Part shown: positions 56,194-63,936 of the stretch, piece after piece
Numbering within the stretch: the stretch's first letter is position 1
Layout: every line of letters begins with the position of its first letter
Program-made: the position numbers and the translations under genes
Notes under the pieces: model-generated
Database searches by the model: none
What the model was told of the DNA's origin: nothing
The model's input: the letters and a program-made list of their open reading frames with translations, nothing else
Source: Luteibacter anthropi
GTDB taxonomy: Bacteria; Pseudomonadota; Gammaproteobacteria; Xanthomonadales; Rhodanobacteraceae
DNA: 64,000 bases
Assembly (NCBI RefSeq): GCF_011759365.1
Contig: NZ_JAARLZ010000013.1
Location: 94,147-158,146 of the forward strand
Direction: 5' to 3'

Positions 56194-56709
56194 TTACTGG
56201 TAGACGACGTCGAAGGTGGCGTTGGCGCGGATCGTGCCTTCACCGGCCGGGCCGGTGGCGTAATAAGCCACGGTATGGTCGAGCGCGATATCGCCGTTGG
56301 TCGTGTCCTTCCACGAGCTGGCGGTGGGCGCGGCGTTGAACTGCTGCACTTCACCTTCGGTGTTGTAGATGGCCAGCTGCACGTTGGTGGCCGTGCTGGT
56401 GGTGTCCGGCTTCAGGTGACCCGTGACCGGATCGGCAAAGTTGGCGCTGGTGAACTTCACCGCCACCTTGCGGCCAGACGCCGAGGTGCAGGTGAGCTTG
56501 ATGGGCAGCACGTGGTGACCGGCAGTCTGGCCTTCGGCGGACAGGGCGCCAGCATCGACAGGGGTGAGGTTGACGGTGAGGTTGTCGGCGCCGGAGGAGG
56601 TATCGCAGGTGGACGCGACGATCTCGCCGGTGAACTGCACGGTGCCTGCCGTAGCGAACGTGGGCGCAAAAGCCAGCGAGGCGGCGAGAAGGAGGAGCTT
56701 GGTCTGCAT
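56194..56709 (-). CDS. Fimbrial subunit (pilin E)
   Basis: 171 residues with a signal peptide (LLLLAASLAFAPTFATA), the conserved GTVQFTGEIVASTCD opening, paired cysteines (STCDTSS and LTCTSAS), and a C-terminal beta strand ending DVVYQ with a penultimate Tyr. It is the most distant of the five pilins and may be the major subunit. It is transcribed leftward, with 70 bases to the chaperone and 95 to the next pilin upstream. Confidence 0.9.
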   Translation of the reverse strand: MQTKLLLLAASLAFAPTFATAGTVQFTGEIVASTCDTSSGADNLTVNLTPVDAGALSAEGQTAGHHVLPIKLTCTSASGRKVAVKFTSANFADPVTGHLKPDTTSTATNVQLAIYNTEGEVQQFNAAPTASSWKDTTNGDIALDHTVAYYATGPAGEGTIRANATFDVVYQ

Positions 56710-56804
56710 GAGGTGACGTTCCTTGCGTTGATGAGGTGCGTTGGGCCCGGGTGGTGTGGGTCCGACGGCTTTCGCCCGGGCGGGAAGCCGTCGGTCGTGG
56801 AGGA

Positions 56805-57323
56805 TCAGTCGTAGGAAACGATGACCGTGGCGGCACTGGAGACGCTGCCCTGGCGTACCTGCTCCACGCCGAGGCGGAAGTAGTACGCCAGTGCGGCGTA
56901 CGTCACGGCACTGCCGGCAATCGGAAGGCTGACGCGAAAACCCGACGCGGAGAGGACATCGCGCCGCGTCGCGTCGATGAGATGCAAGGCGACGCCTTTT
57001 GCATCACCGATGTTTGCATACTGCGCGGCTGCCGGTCCCGTCGTCGTACCGGAGAACTGCAGATACGCATTGCGCACGCCACGGCAATTCACCAGACGAA
57101 GTTCGAACGGCGTTTCGCTCGACGGTACGGGCGCATCGTTCAACGAGGTGAGCTCGTCGGCGCGAAGCGACGGCATCGTCACGGATTTCGCGGCGTCGTC
57201 GACATGGACATCGCAGGTACCTGCCCGCACCTTGCCCTGGAACGTCAGCGAGCCGTCGGCCAGCACTGGCCATGGCATCAGCAAGGCCATGGTCAGAATG
57301 AGCGGGCAGGGGAAATGCGGCAT
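56805..57323 (-). CDS. Fimbrial subunit (pilin D)
   Basis: 172 residues; signal peptide (LTMALLMPWPVLA), then SLTFQGKVRAGTCDVHVDD with Cys, a second Cys at NCRGV, and terminal TVIVSYD. A minor or major pilin; role unassigned. 12 bases separate it from pilin C. Confidence 0.88.
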   Translation of the reverse strand: MPHFPCPLILTMALLMPWPVLADGSLTFQGKVRAGTCDVHVDDAAKSVTMPSLRADELTSLNDAPVPSSETPFELRLVNCRGVRNAYLQFSGTTTGPAAAQYANIGDAKGVALHLIDATRRDVLSASGFRVSLPIAGSAVTYAALAYYFRLGVEQVRQGSVSSAATVIVSYD

Positions 57324-57335
57324 GGCGGCGACCCG

Positions 57336-57866
57336 TCAGAAGTAGGTGATGCTGACGTTGAACGTCGTGCTGATGTCGCCAGCGGTGATCGACCCGGTGC
57401 TTTTCTTGAAGTAAGCCGCACACAGCGGAACCGACTGGCTGGCACTCGAAACGGTGACGGCACGCGTCGCTCCCGGCGTGATGTCATTGCCGGTGGCGGT
57501 GCACGACGTATGCCCCAGCCAGATGGCCGTATGCGGTGCAGCGGCCGTGGCCTTGTTCTTGAAGACAGTGGTGGTATCGGTATCGCGATCCGCCGTGGTG
57601 CCAAACGTAAGGTCGGCACGCGTGACGCCCGCACATCCCGTGAGCTGTAGCGTCAGTGGTGTATTGCTGGCCGCGATACGTCCGTTGGTGAGCATGTCTT
57701 TCGCCGACATCTCTGGCAGCGTTATCGTTGGGTTGCTTGGTGTGCAGGTGCCGGCCTTCACGCGTCCCGTGAGCCTGATGGTGGCTGCATTCTGGGCCTG
57801 TGTGGGCAGGGCGGTGAGCAAGGTGATGCCGAGGGCGGTCATCGTGAGCAGGGCATGTTTCGTCAT
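57336..57866 (-). CDS. Fimbrial subunit (pilin C)
   Basis: 176 residues with a signal peptide (TALGITLLTALPTQA) and IRLTGRVKAGTCTPSNPTI, second cysteine in TGCAGVTRADLTFG, and a C-terminal SITYF. It shares the CAGV.. Cys block and TAGDISTTFNVS ending with pilins A and B, so it belongs to the same duplicated group. Confidence 0.88.
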   Translation of the reverse strand: MTKHALLTMTALGITLLTALPTQAQNAATIRLTGRVKAGTCTPSNPTITLPEMSAKDMLTNGRIAASNTPLTLQLTGCAGVTRADLTFGTTADRDTDTTTVFKNKATAAAPHTAIWLGHTSCTATGNDITPGATRAVTVSSASQSVPLCAAYFKKSTGSITAGDISTTFNVSITYF

Positions 57867-57892
57867 GAAACGGTCTCGGTCGTGGAAGGATT

Positions 57893-58471
57893 TCAGTTGT
57901 AGGTGACGCCGACAGTGATCGTGGCACTGACGTCACCGGCAGTGACATCGTCGTTGCCCTTGTTCCAGTACGTAGCGCACATCGGCAGGGTCTGGTCGGG
58001 TCCGGTGATGAGCATGGAGTGGGTAGAGCCAGGTGCCTGCACCGAGCCACTGGTAGGGCAGGCGCCTGCGGCGTTGGCACGCTGCAACCAGATCGTCAGG
58101 TGAGGTGCCGGTGAGGTAGCGGTGTTGCGGAATGTGTCCGTCTGCCCCGGATCGTTGTCCGACGCCGAACCGAACGTGAATTTTGCCGAGGCGACGCCGG
58201 CGCAGCCGCTCAGTTCGATATCGAATAGTCTGGCACTCTCGGCCACTCGTCCATGCGCCTTGATGTCGCCGGCTGAAATTTCATCCCAGATCACGGCGGG
58301 GTGATTGACCACGCAGGTGCCAGCCGTGATCTTTCCGTTGAGGTTGATCTGACTGTCCGCAAGACCCGGGACAGGAAGACATAGCGCGCAGAACATCACC
58401 ATCGCGATCACGGAAATACGCCGGAGTCGTCGATGGACATTGGCAGGAAAATGAGTTGTGGGACGCCTCAT
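57893..58471 (-). CDS. Fimbrial subunit (pilin B)
   Basis: 192 residues starting MRRPTTHFP, with a long signal peptide (MVMFCALCLPVPGLA), INLNGKITAGTCVVNHP, SGCAGVASAKFTFG, and C-terminal TAGDVSATITVGVTYN. Clear paralogue of pilin A along its whole length. Start chosen at 58471, because the upstream frame (58540) precedes it with no pilin features. Confidence 0.88.
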   Translation of the reverse strand: MRRPTTHFPANVHRRLRRISVIAMVMFCALCLPVPGLADSQINLNGKITAGTCVVNHPAVIWDEISAGDIKAHGRVAESARLFDIELSGCAGVASAKFTFGSASDNDPGQTDTFRNTATSPAPHLTIWLQRANAAGACPTSGSVQAPGSTHSMLITGPDQTLPMCATYWNKGNDDVTAGDVSATITVGVTYN

Positions 58472-58499
58472 GTGGATGCCTCGTTCAGGGGGAGGGGGA

Positions 58500-59039
58500 T
58501 CAGTGATAAGCAACACTGACGGCGATGGTTGCGCTGACATCGCCAGCGGTAACGTTGTTGCTTCCGGTGTTCCAGTAGGTGGCGCATAGCTTCATGACCT
58601 GGTCTGCGCTGCCGATGCCCCATGTGAAGGGTGATCCGGGCACAAAGGTCGAGTAATGCGCGGGACAGTTGCCCGACGTGTCCGTGCGTTGTATCCAGAT
58701 CGACAGGTGCGGTGCCGGCGTGCCGGCGGTGTTACGGAACGTGTCTGTCTCGATGGGGTCACGGTCACTGACGGAGCCGAAGGTGATGGATGCCGACGAC
58801 ACGCCAACACATCCACTGAAACCCAGATCGAAGAACTTCGTACTGCGGGATAAGCGACCGTGTGCACGGATGTCGGCAGCGGACATCGGATCCCATGTCA
58901 CGATGGGGCGGGTGACTTCGCAGGTGCCGGGGCTTACCTTGCCGCTGATGCTGACCTGGCTGTCTGCTCTTGTCGTACGCACGAACAGCATCTGAAGAAG
59001 TACCGCCATGGCGATACCTGATGTGATCTTGATCTTCAC
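58500..59039 (-). CDS. Fimbrial subunit (pilin A)
   Basis: 179 residues, GTG start in a 4-base overlap (GTGA) with the usher stop and a GGAGG ribosome site 8 bases before. Signal region IAMAVLLQMLFVRTTRA, then VSISGKVSPGTCEVTRP, SGCVGVSSASITFG and TAGDVSATIAVSVAYH. Near-duplicate of pilin B. The nearest ATG would cut the signal peptide. Confidence 0.87.
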   Translation of the reverse strand: MKIKITSGIAMAVLLQMLFVRTTRADSQVSISGKVSPGTCEVTRPIVTWDPMSAADIRAHGRLSRSTKFFDLGFSGCVGVSSASITFGSVSDRDPIETDTFRNTAGTPAPHLSIWIQRTDTSGNCPAHYSTFVPGSPFTWGIGSADQVMKLCATYWNTGSNNVTAGDVSATIAVSVAYH

Positions 59040-61615
59040 AGGGAAGCCTCCGACTGTACGGGTGGGCTTTCGATACGACCGGGATGACAGATAGCCTCTG
59101 TCATGCGCAGGCCGCTGGTGTCGGACGTTTCCGGCACGGCATAGTCGAGGCGACACTGCTCGGTATCGGCCTGACCGACCACCAACGTCTTGTGATCGCC
59201 CTGCACGCGAATCATGCCGCCCTGGCCCACCGTGCCCACCCGTTCGCCGGCTTCGTTGCGCACATCGCTACCGAAGGGAATGTCGAGCGGACCTCCCGGT
59301 GCCCTGGCATGGATATAGACGGTGGTATCGATCTTCGTGGCAAAGGTGAGCTTCACCATCGCGCCGGCCGTAGGAACCACCCGCTGGCTCGTCTGCAACA
59401 GCTCCACGTCGTGCGAGAGTCCCTGGGGATCGATGCTGACGCTGTTCCAGCGATAAGGCGTAACCTGCGGCACTACTGCGAAGCCGTTCCGTGCAACGCG
59501 GGTCTCGCCCTGGCCCACGTAGGCGCCCCGTGCGCCGCGGGCTTCCACGAGTACAAAGCCATCGCTGATGGTCGGACTGAGATTGATGCCGCCACCGTGG
59601 GCAACGATGGCGCCGGATGCACCGATCGCCGTCGTAGTGGCGTCCTGCGAGCGGGCCATCATGGCGCTCCACTGGGCCAGCGCGCTGGTGTACGACGCGC
59701 TGGCGTAGTACGAAGCGGAGTCGCCGCGTGTCTGCGAAGCACCGATGTTGTAGCCCAGGTTGCCGCGATCCCCGGCGGTGCCGTTGATAGAAGCCTGCGC
59801 ACTCGTATCGCGGCGGCTGCGCTGCAACGATGTGCTGAGGCTGGGTGCGCGGCTGCTTCCGCCCAGCGGCATGCTCAGGGTGAACTGGATGCTGTTGTCG
59901 TTGCGGCCGACGATATCCCGCGTCCGCATTGCCGAGATGCTGTAACTCGCTGTGCGAACGGCGCTCTGGAAGCCGATCTGATAATCGGTCTGCGTGCCAC
60001 GGCTCGACCAGTAGCGGACATGACCACCACTGATATAAAGCGAAGACCTGTCGCCAAGCCGTTGCGAAAGGTTGAACTGAAATCGCCGTTTCGCACGCGA
60101 CAGCGTATAGCCCACATCTTCCCCGCCACGTGACTGCGCGGTTTCCGCCAGCGTGTAAAAACCTTCCGTACTGTAGCGATACGCCGCCAGTCCGAAGTTG
60201 GTGCCCGCATCGGCGAAGTTGCGCTGGTAGTTAAGGCGGAAGCTGCTGCCGTTATGGCTTCGGCGGCGTTGCAAGGTCGCGCGCGCCACGGTCATGTCGG
60301 CGCCGAACGCACCCCATCGCGTATTGATGGCGCTACCGGCCAGTACCGCGCGGTAGTCGTTGCTGAGCTGCGCGCCGCCGATAAGGGTCAGGTAATTGTT
60401 CATGCCATGCGCCCAGGTTCCTTCGGTGAACAAGGGCTTGTTGCCACCTCGGGACTGCGTCATGCGCAAGCGACCGGCAGTGACACTGAAACGGGAAACA
60501 CCTTCACGCAGTGCCTGGGGAACGGCAGCAAAGTTCACGGTGAAGCGCTGCTCGCGACCGTCGGCCTCGTGAACGGTGACTTCAAGGTCACCGCCATAGC
60601 TGGTCGGGTAGAGATCGTTGATCTCGAAGGGACCGGGAGCGACGGTCACCTCATAGAGGACATAGCCATTCTGGCGGATGGTGACACGCGCTTCGGTCGT
60701 TGCCATGCCGCGAACCACGGGCGCATAGCCGCGCAGCGCATCGGGAAGCATGCGATCATCGCTGACCACCTGGGCGCCGACGAAACCCACGCCATCAAAC
60801 AACAGGCCACTGGTATAGCTCTGTCCCACCAGAAGCTGGCTTCGCCAACCGGGAAGATCACGCTCCAGTGAATTGGTGAACGACTGGTAATGCGTATCGG
60901 TGCGCGTGCTGTACTGAAGCGATCCGCGATGACGAAGCCGCCAGGCACCGAGGTTCAGTCCACCCATGAGGCTCGCATAGGCATTGGTATTCCCGCGTGT
61001 CCGTTGGGCATTCAGCGTGTAATCGAGAAACGACGCTGTCTCGCCGTAGTTCCAGAGCACAGGATCGACATAGCCCCGCGGATCATTGGCCATCACAGCC
61101 TGGGGAAGGCTGAGGCTGAGGCGAAGTGCATGACTGTCGTAGGTGGCAGTCGCATCGGGAACGAGTGCCTTGAGGTCGATGCAAGCGGCCTCACCGGAGG
61201 GTGCGTTCGCCAGTACATCCGGACGGACACCTGCAACCGTGAGCAGGTTGATCGTGAGGCAGGGCGCTGCATGATCGGGAACATCGGTGGATACGAAAAC
61301 GATCTCCCGTCGATCCAGCACGACGCCGTTGACGACAAGATCCAGCTGCTTCGGCCCGGCCTCCACAGGATTGCCAGCGGCATACCGTGAGAGATCCACT
61401 TCGTCGCCGTCCATGAGGAAAGCACTATTGAACGTAATGGCGCTTCCACCTGGCGCTGCCGAAGCGTCTGCTGCGCATACAGGGTCGGCAGCCGACAGCA
61501 GGGCAGCGGCGATGGCCAGGGTAAGAGCGTTGTAATGGACCGGCCTGAGCGGTTTTTGGCCGCAGCAGTCCCTTGCCCCGTTTGTCACAGGCATGTCGCG
61601 CACTCGTCGTTCCAT
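59036..61615 (-). CDS. Fimbrial outer-membrane usher
   Basis: 859 residues. The N-terminal domain starts with FNSAFLMDGDEVDLSRYA, typical of ushers. The 24-stranded barrel, the plug (GFVLVEARG, GQGE), and the C-terminal domains (RVGTVGQGGMIRVQGD) follow. Pilin export and assembly at the outer membrane. First gene of the operon. Start at ATG 61615 is one of three (GTG 61630, ATG 61594). Confidence 0.93.
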   Translation of the reverse strand: MERRVRDMPVTNGARDCCGQKPLRPVHYNALTLAIAAALLSAADPVCAADASAAPGGSAITFNSAFLMDGDEVDLSRYAAGNPVEAGPKQLDLVVNGVVLDRREIVFVSTDVPDHAAPCLTINLLTVAGVRPDVLANAPSGEAACIDLKALVPDATATYDSHALRLSLSLPQAVMANDPRGYVDPVLWNYGETASFLDYTLNAQRTRGNTNAYASLMGGLNLGAWRLRHRGSLQYSTRTDTHYQSFTNSLERDLPGWRSQLLVGQSYTSGLLFDGVGFVGAQVVSDDRMLPDALRGYAPVVRGMATTEARVTIRQNGYVLYEVTVAPGPFEINDLYPTSYGGDLEVTVHEADGREQRFTVNFAAVPQALREGVSRFSVTAGRLRMTQSRGGNKPLFTEGTWAHGMNNYLTLIGGAQLSNDYRAVLAGSAINTRWGAFGADMTVARATLQRRRSHNGSSFRLNYQRNFADAGTNFGLAAYRYSTEGFYTLAETAQSRGGEDVGYTLSRAKRRFQFNLSQRLGDRSSLYISGGHVRYWSSRGTQTDYQIGFQSAVRTASYSISAMRTRDIVGRNDNSIQFTLSMPLGGSSRAPSLSTSLQRSRRDTSAQASINGTAGDRGNLGYNIGASQTRGDSASYYASASYTSALAQWSAMMARSQDATTTAIGASGAIVAHGGGINLSPTISDGFVLVEARGARGAYVGQGETRVARNGFAVVPQVTPYRWNSVSIDPQGLSHDVELLQTSQRVVPTAGAMVKLTFATKIDTTVYIHARAPGGPLDIPFGSDVRNEAGERVGTVGQGGMIRVQGDHKTLVVGQADTEQCRLDYAVPETSDTSGLRMTEAICHPGRIESPPVQSEASL

Positions 61616-61969
61616 TGGTCTGTGTTGCACGCCATCGCGTTGCGCATCGATGGATGCACGACGTGGATGCAGTGATGGCGGTGATCCTCCCCGGGCAAGC
61701 GAAGGCTTGCCACGTCGCCGGACTGGGCCGGCTTGAGGAAAAGATTAGGGGTAGGGGATTTATCTGACTATTAGGACTTGTCCTAAAAACTAGTGGCTAT
61801 TCGGCAAGTTTGTGATGTGCGACACACTGTCGTGTGTTGGTAGTTTTTCTCATTGAATGGTTTTGTTGCGTGTGATTGGGGTTTGTTGTTGCGCAGTTGT
61901 GTGGGGTTCGTTCCGTAGGGTGGGCTCGCCTGTCGGCCTCGCGCTCGGCGCGTGAGCGTGGCGGCGAAC
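61616..61969. other. Regulatory leader of the fimbrial operon and flank of TIR copy 2
   Basis: A drop in GC at 61740-61870 marks the likely promoter zone. It holds a perfect 7-base-arm palindrome TTAGGAC-TT-GTCCTAA (61771-61786) and a small ACACAC/GTGTGT hairpin (61822-61837). The rest carries the shared left flank of the repeat (GGCTCGCCTGTCGG, about 61923). Confidence 0.55.
61771..61786. promoter_or_regulatory. Palindromic operator candidate of the fimbrial operon
   Basis: TTAGGACTTGTCCTAA, about 155 bases before the usher start, in the AT-rich promoter zone. The dyad is typical of a LuxR- or TetR-sized operator, but no regulator is visible in the window. Confidence 0.5.
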
Positions 61970-62210
61970 GAGGCGACGGGGGCGGCCCTTGGCGCTCCGG
62001 CTTGCGGTGTCCCTCGGGAAAGGAGGAGCCGCTGCGCGGCTCAGTGTCTTATGGCTTCGCCCCTTCGGGCACGGGGAGCGTGCGGGGTTTTTCGACTCGG
62101 CTCCTGCCTCGGCGAAAAAGGCCGGCCTTCCTGGCCGGCCCCCTTCGGGCCTTTTCCGCCCGCTCCCCTCACCTCCATCAAGTCGCGCCAAGGGCCGCCC
62201 CCGCCGCCTC
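61970..62210. mobile_element. 241-bp element with terminal inverted repeats, copy 2
   Basis: Left GAGGCGACGGGGGCGGCCCT and right AGGGCCGCCCCCGCCGCCTC inverted repeats as in copy 1, with a recognisable shared interior (TGCGGTGTCCCTCGGGAAAG, GGGGAGCGTGCGGGGTTT, CGCTCCCCTCACCTCCATCA). A BIME starts 23 bases after it. Frames in it are non-coding shadows. Confidence 0.72.
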
Positions 62211-62233
62211 TCCACACGTGATCGCAGGCTGTT

Positions 62234-62317
62234 GTAGGAGCGCGCCTGCGCGCGACCGGTTGTTGCGAACACCATCATCGTTTCGATACCACCGGTCGCG
62301 CGCAAGCACGCTCCTAC
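62234..62317. repeat. BIME attached to TIR element copy 2
   Basis: REP at 62234-62257, linker with CATCATCGTTTCGATACC, inverted REP at 62294-62317. Confidence 0.85.
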
Positions 62318-62394
62318 AGGGATGCGGTGTCGCACGATGGAGCGCCGATGCGACCGGCGCCACCTCACGACTAACCTGGCGTAACTACTGTCGT

Positions 62395-62479
62395 GTAGGA
62401 GCGCGCCTGCGCGCGACCGGTTATCGCGAACATCTTCATCGTTTCGATGCATCCGGTTGCGCGCAAGGCGCACTCCTAC
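62395..62479. repeat. BIME, fourth copy of the same linker family
   Basis: REP at 62395-62418, linker with CATCTTCATCGTTTCGATG, inverted REP at 62455-62479. No TIR element is attached to this one. Confidence 0.85.
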
Positions 62480-62721
62480 AGGGATTGTGTGGCGCTGGAT
62501 GGATATCGAAACGATCGGTGCCAAAGCCGATGCAACGTCATCGTGTTTGCTGGCAAACCGAGGCGCAGGGTTCCTGCGTGCGCAGGAACGACGGGGGTGA
62601 TTTTTGAGAATATTTCCATACCCAAACGCATCCGCAATTTGCTACGGTGTGCGCGTTGTCTGCTCGTTCGTTGATGGCTCGGCAGACAACCATCGCTCGA
62701 CGTATCGAGAAAGACGCGGAA
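62480..62721. other. Gene-free DNA with hairpin, upstream of the small ORF
   Basis: Contains GTTCCTGCGTGCGCAGGAAC (62570-62589), a common intergenic hairpin. An AT-rich patch at 62600-62650 may be the promoter of the tiny ORF. No gene recognised. Confidence 0.5.
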
Positions 62722-62743
62722 CGGAGGTGCGCTAACACCTCCG
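62722..62743 (+). promoter_or_regulatory. Perfect hairpin in the leader of the tiny ORF
   Basis: CGGAGGTG / CACCTCCG stem of 8 bases with CGCTAA loop, 34 bases before the ATG. It is not followed by a T-run, so it is more likely an RNA-level element than a terminator. Confidence 0.5.
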
Positions 62744-62777
62744 CCCGCTGACCAAACCAACCGCTTAGGAGTTGATT

Positions 62778-62846
62778 ATGGCTGTGCCAAATCTTAAGGC
62801 ATTCTCACACCCACCGTCTGTCCCGGACGGTCCAGGGACGTCCTAA
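62778..62846 (+). CDS. 22-residue ORF with strong ribosome site
   Basis: ATG with TAGGAG 7 bases upstream; the peptide reads MAVPNLKAFSHPPSVPDGPG plus two residues and a TAA. It is too short to place in a family. It might be a leader peptide, a short remnant of a longer gene, or a small secreted or regulatory peptide. It is flanked by a leader hairpin and by a TCAGGACG / CGTCCTGA hairpin (62854-62886). Coding status unproven. Confidence 0.4.
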   Translation: MAVPNLKAFSHPPSVPDGPGTS

Positions 62847-62853
62847 ACGCTCG

Positions 62854-62886
62854 TCAGGACGCGGCTAACGCCCGCGTTCGTCCTGA
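62854..62886 (+). terminator. Hairpin after the tiny ORF
   Basis: TCAGGACG and CGTCCTGA arms with an inner GC-rich region, no T-tract. It could end transcription or protect the message. Confidence 0.45.
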
Positions 62887-63053
62887 TTCCTCACGGTTTC
62901 TGGCTCTGCCGTCGCACCCGGCGCGTAGCGCCCTGCTCGTGAGAAAACCGGACAAAACGCGGGAATCGTGAGATCTCGTCGCCCGAGTCGATGAGGGGCA
63001 CGGCCCTTGGCGTGCCCCGCTCGGAAGGCGGCGTACCAGGGAAAAACCAAACC

Positions 63054-63344
63054 ATGAGTGATCCGAAAGACGATGGCGTCCTCGGCGAGGGGAGCTTTGG
63101 CCTGAATGTCGAGGCCAGCATGGATACGTTGATGAATGACGCGACCGCGTGGCAGGCGTATGCCGAGGCGATGCAGTCCGTCCTTGCGGAGTACATGGCC
63201 GAAACCGAATTGCCGAATCAACGCTGTGTGGCCCGGGCGATGTCGGGCGTCAATGTGCTGTATCGCATGGGCCTGCAATGCACCAAGCAGGCGAACGTGC
63301 GGCGCATGTGGGACGAGGTGCGTGCGCTGGGAGGCGCGAAGTGA
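63054..63344 (+). CDS. Small hypothetical protein
   Basis: 96 residues, mostly helical and soluble (LNVEASMDTLMNDATAW, AYAEAMQSVLAEYMAE, AMSGVNVLYRMGLQCTKQA). I recognise no family with certainty; the size resembles small DUF proteins of pseudomonads. The start at 63054 has AGGGAAA before it; an earlier start at 62991 adds 21 unconvincing residues. Its TGA overlaps the GTG of the next gene, so the two are coupled. Confidence 0.62.
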   Translation: MSDPKDDGVLGEGSFGLNVEASMDTLMNDATAWQAYAEAMQSVLAEYMAETELPNQRCVARAMSGVNVLYRMGLQCTKQANVRRMWDEVRALGGAK

Positions 63345-63631
63345 TCGTGGGGCTATGGGAAGTGGGTGTCGCACTGGTGTTGCTGGTGGTGAACCTGCTT
63401 ATCTACATGAGCAGTTATGGCAAGTCCTGTTCGCTGGCGACGGGGGCGCGGATGTTTTCGGTGTTGTCGTTTGTGGCGTTTATTGCCGGGTCGTTTGCCG
63501 TGGGGGATATGGCGGCGCATGGGTGTCTGCTGCCGCGGGAGGAATGGCCGGGGATGGTGTTTGAAGCGGCGAGTGCGGGGTTAGTGGGCGCGTCGCTGGG
63601 GGCGGTCTGGCTTTGGGGGATGTCGCGGTAG
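63341..63631 (+). CDS. Small three-helix membrane protein of unknown function
   Basis: 96 residues with three hydrophobic segments (ALVLLVVNLLIYM, FSVLSFVAFIAGSFAV, ASAGLVGASLGAVWLW). The start is a GTG in a 4-base overlap with the upstream stop, with GGGAGG 8 bases before it. No family recognised. It pairs with the small soluble protein; a toxin, immunity or stress-sensor role would be guesswork. Confidence 0.62.
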   Translation: MIVGLWEVGVALVLLVVNLLIYMSSYGKSCSLATGARMFSVLSFVAFIAGSFAVGDMAAHGCLLPREEWPGMVFEAASAGLVGASLGAVWLWGMSR

Positions 63632-63662
63632 GAAGCGATGCACCCGACGACACCGTATCCCT

Positions 63663-63747
63663 GTAGGAGCGCGCCTTGCGCGCGACCGGATGCATCGAAA
63701 CGATGATGGTTTTCGCGACAACCGGTCGCGCGCAGGCGCGCTCCTAC
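63663..63747. repeat. BIME attached to TIR element copy 3
   Basis: REP 63663-63687, linker GCATCGAAACGATGATGG, inverted REP 63724-63747. It lies before copy 3 in reverse order to copies 1 and 2, as expected for an inverted insertion. Confidence 0.85.
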
Positions 63748-63768
63748 AAGATCACCGTGAGATCGGTA

Positions 63769-63880
63769 GAGGCGGCGGGGGCGGCCCTTGGCGCGACTTG
63801 ATGGAGGTGAGGGGAGCGGGCGGAAAAGGCCGCGTAGCGGGGCCGGCCAGGAAGGCCGGCCTTTCCTGCCGAGGCACGGG
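63769..63880. mobile_element. Truncated inverted TIR element, copy 3
   Basis: Begins GAGGCGGCGGGGGCGGCCCT, the reverse complement of the right end of copies 1 and 2, and follows them for about 110 bases before diverging near a GGCGATCTCAACC word. The rest may have been lost when the probable IS landed. Confidence 0.65.
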
Positions 63881-63936
63881 GCGATCTCAACCGGTCGGTG
63901 CAACACCAGCGTCTAATCGGGACGGAGGTGGGCATC

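Noticed and set aside
61876..62607. 243-codon plus frame in the TIR element and BIME
   Set aside because: It is made of REP and repeat sequence, with Arg/Gly/Ser-rich composition and no ribosome site.
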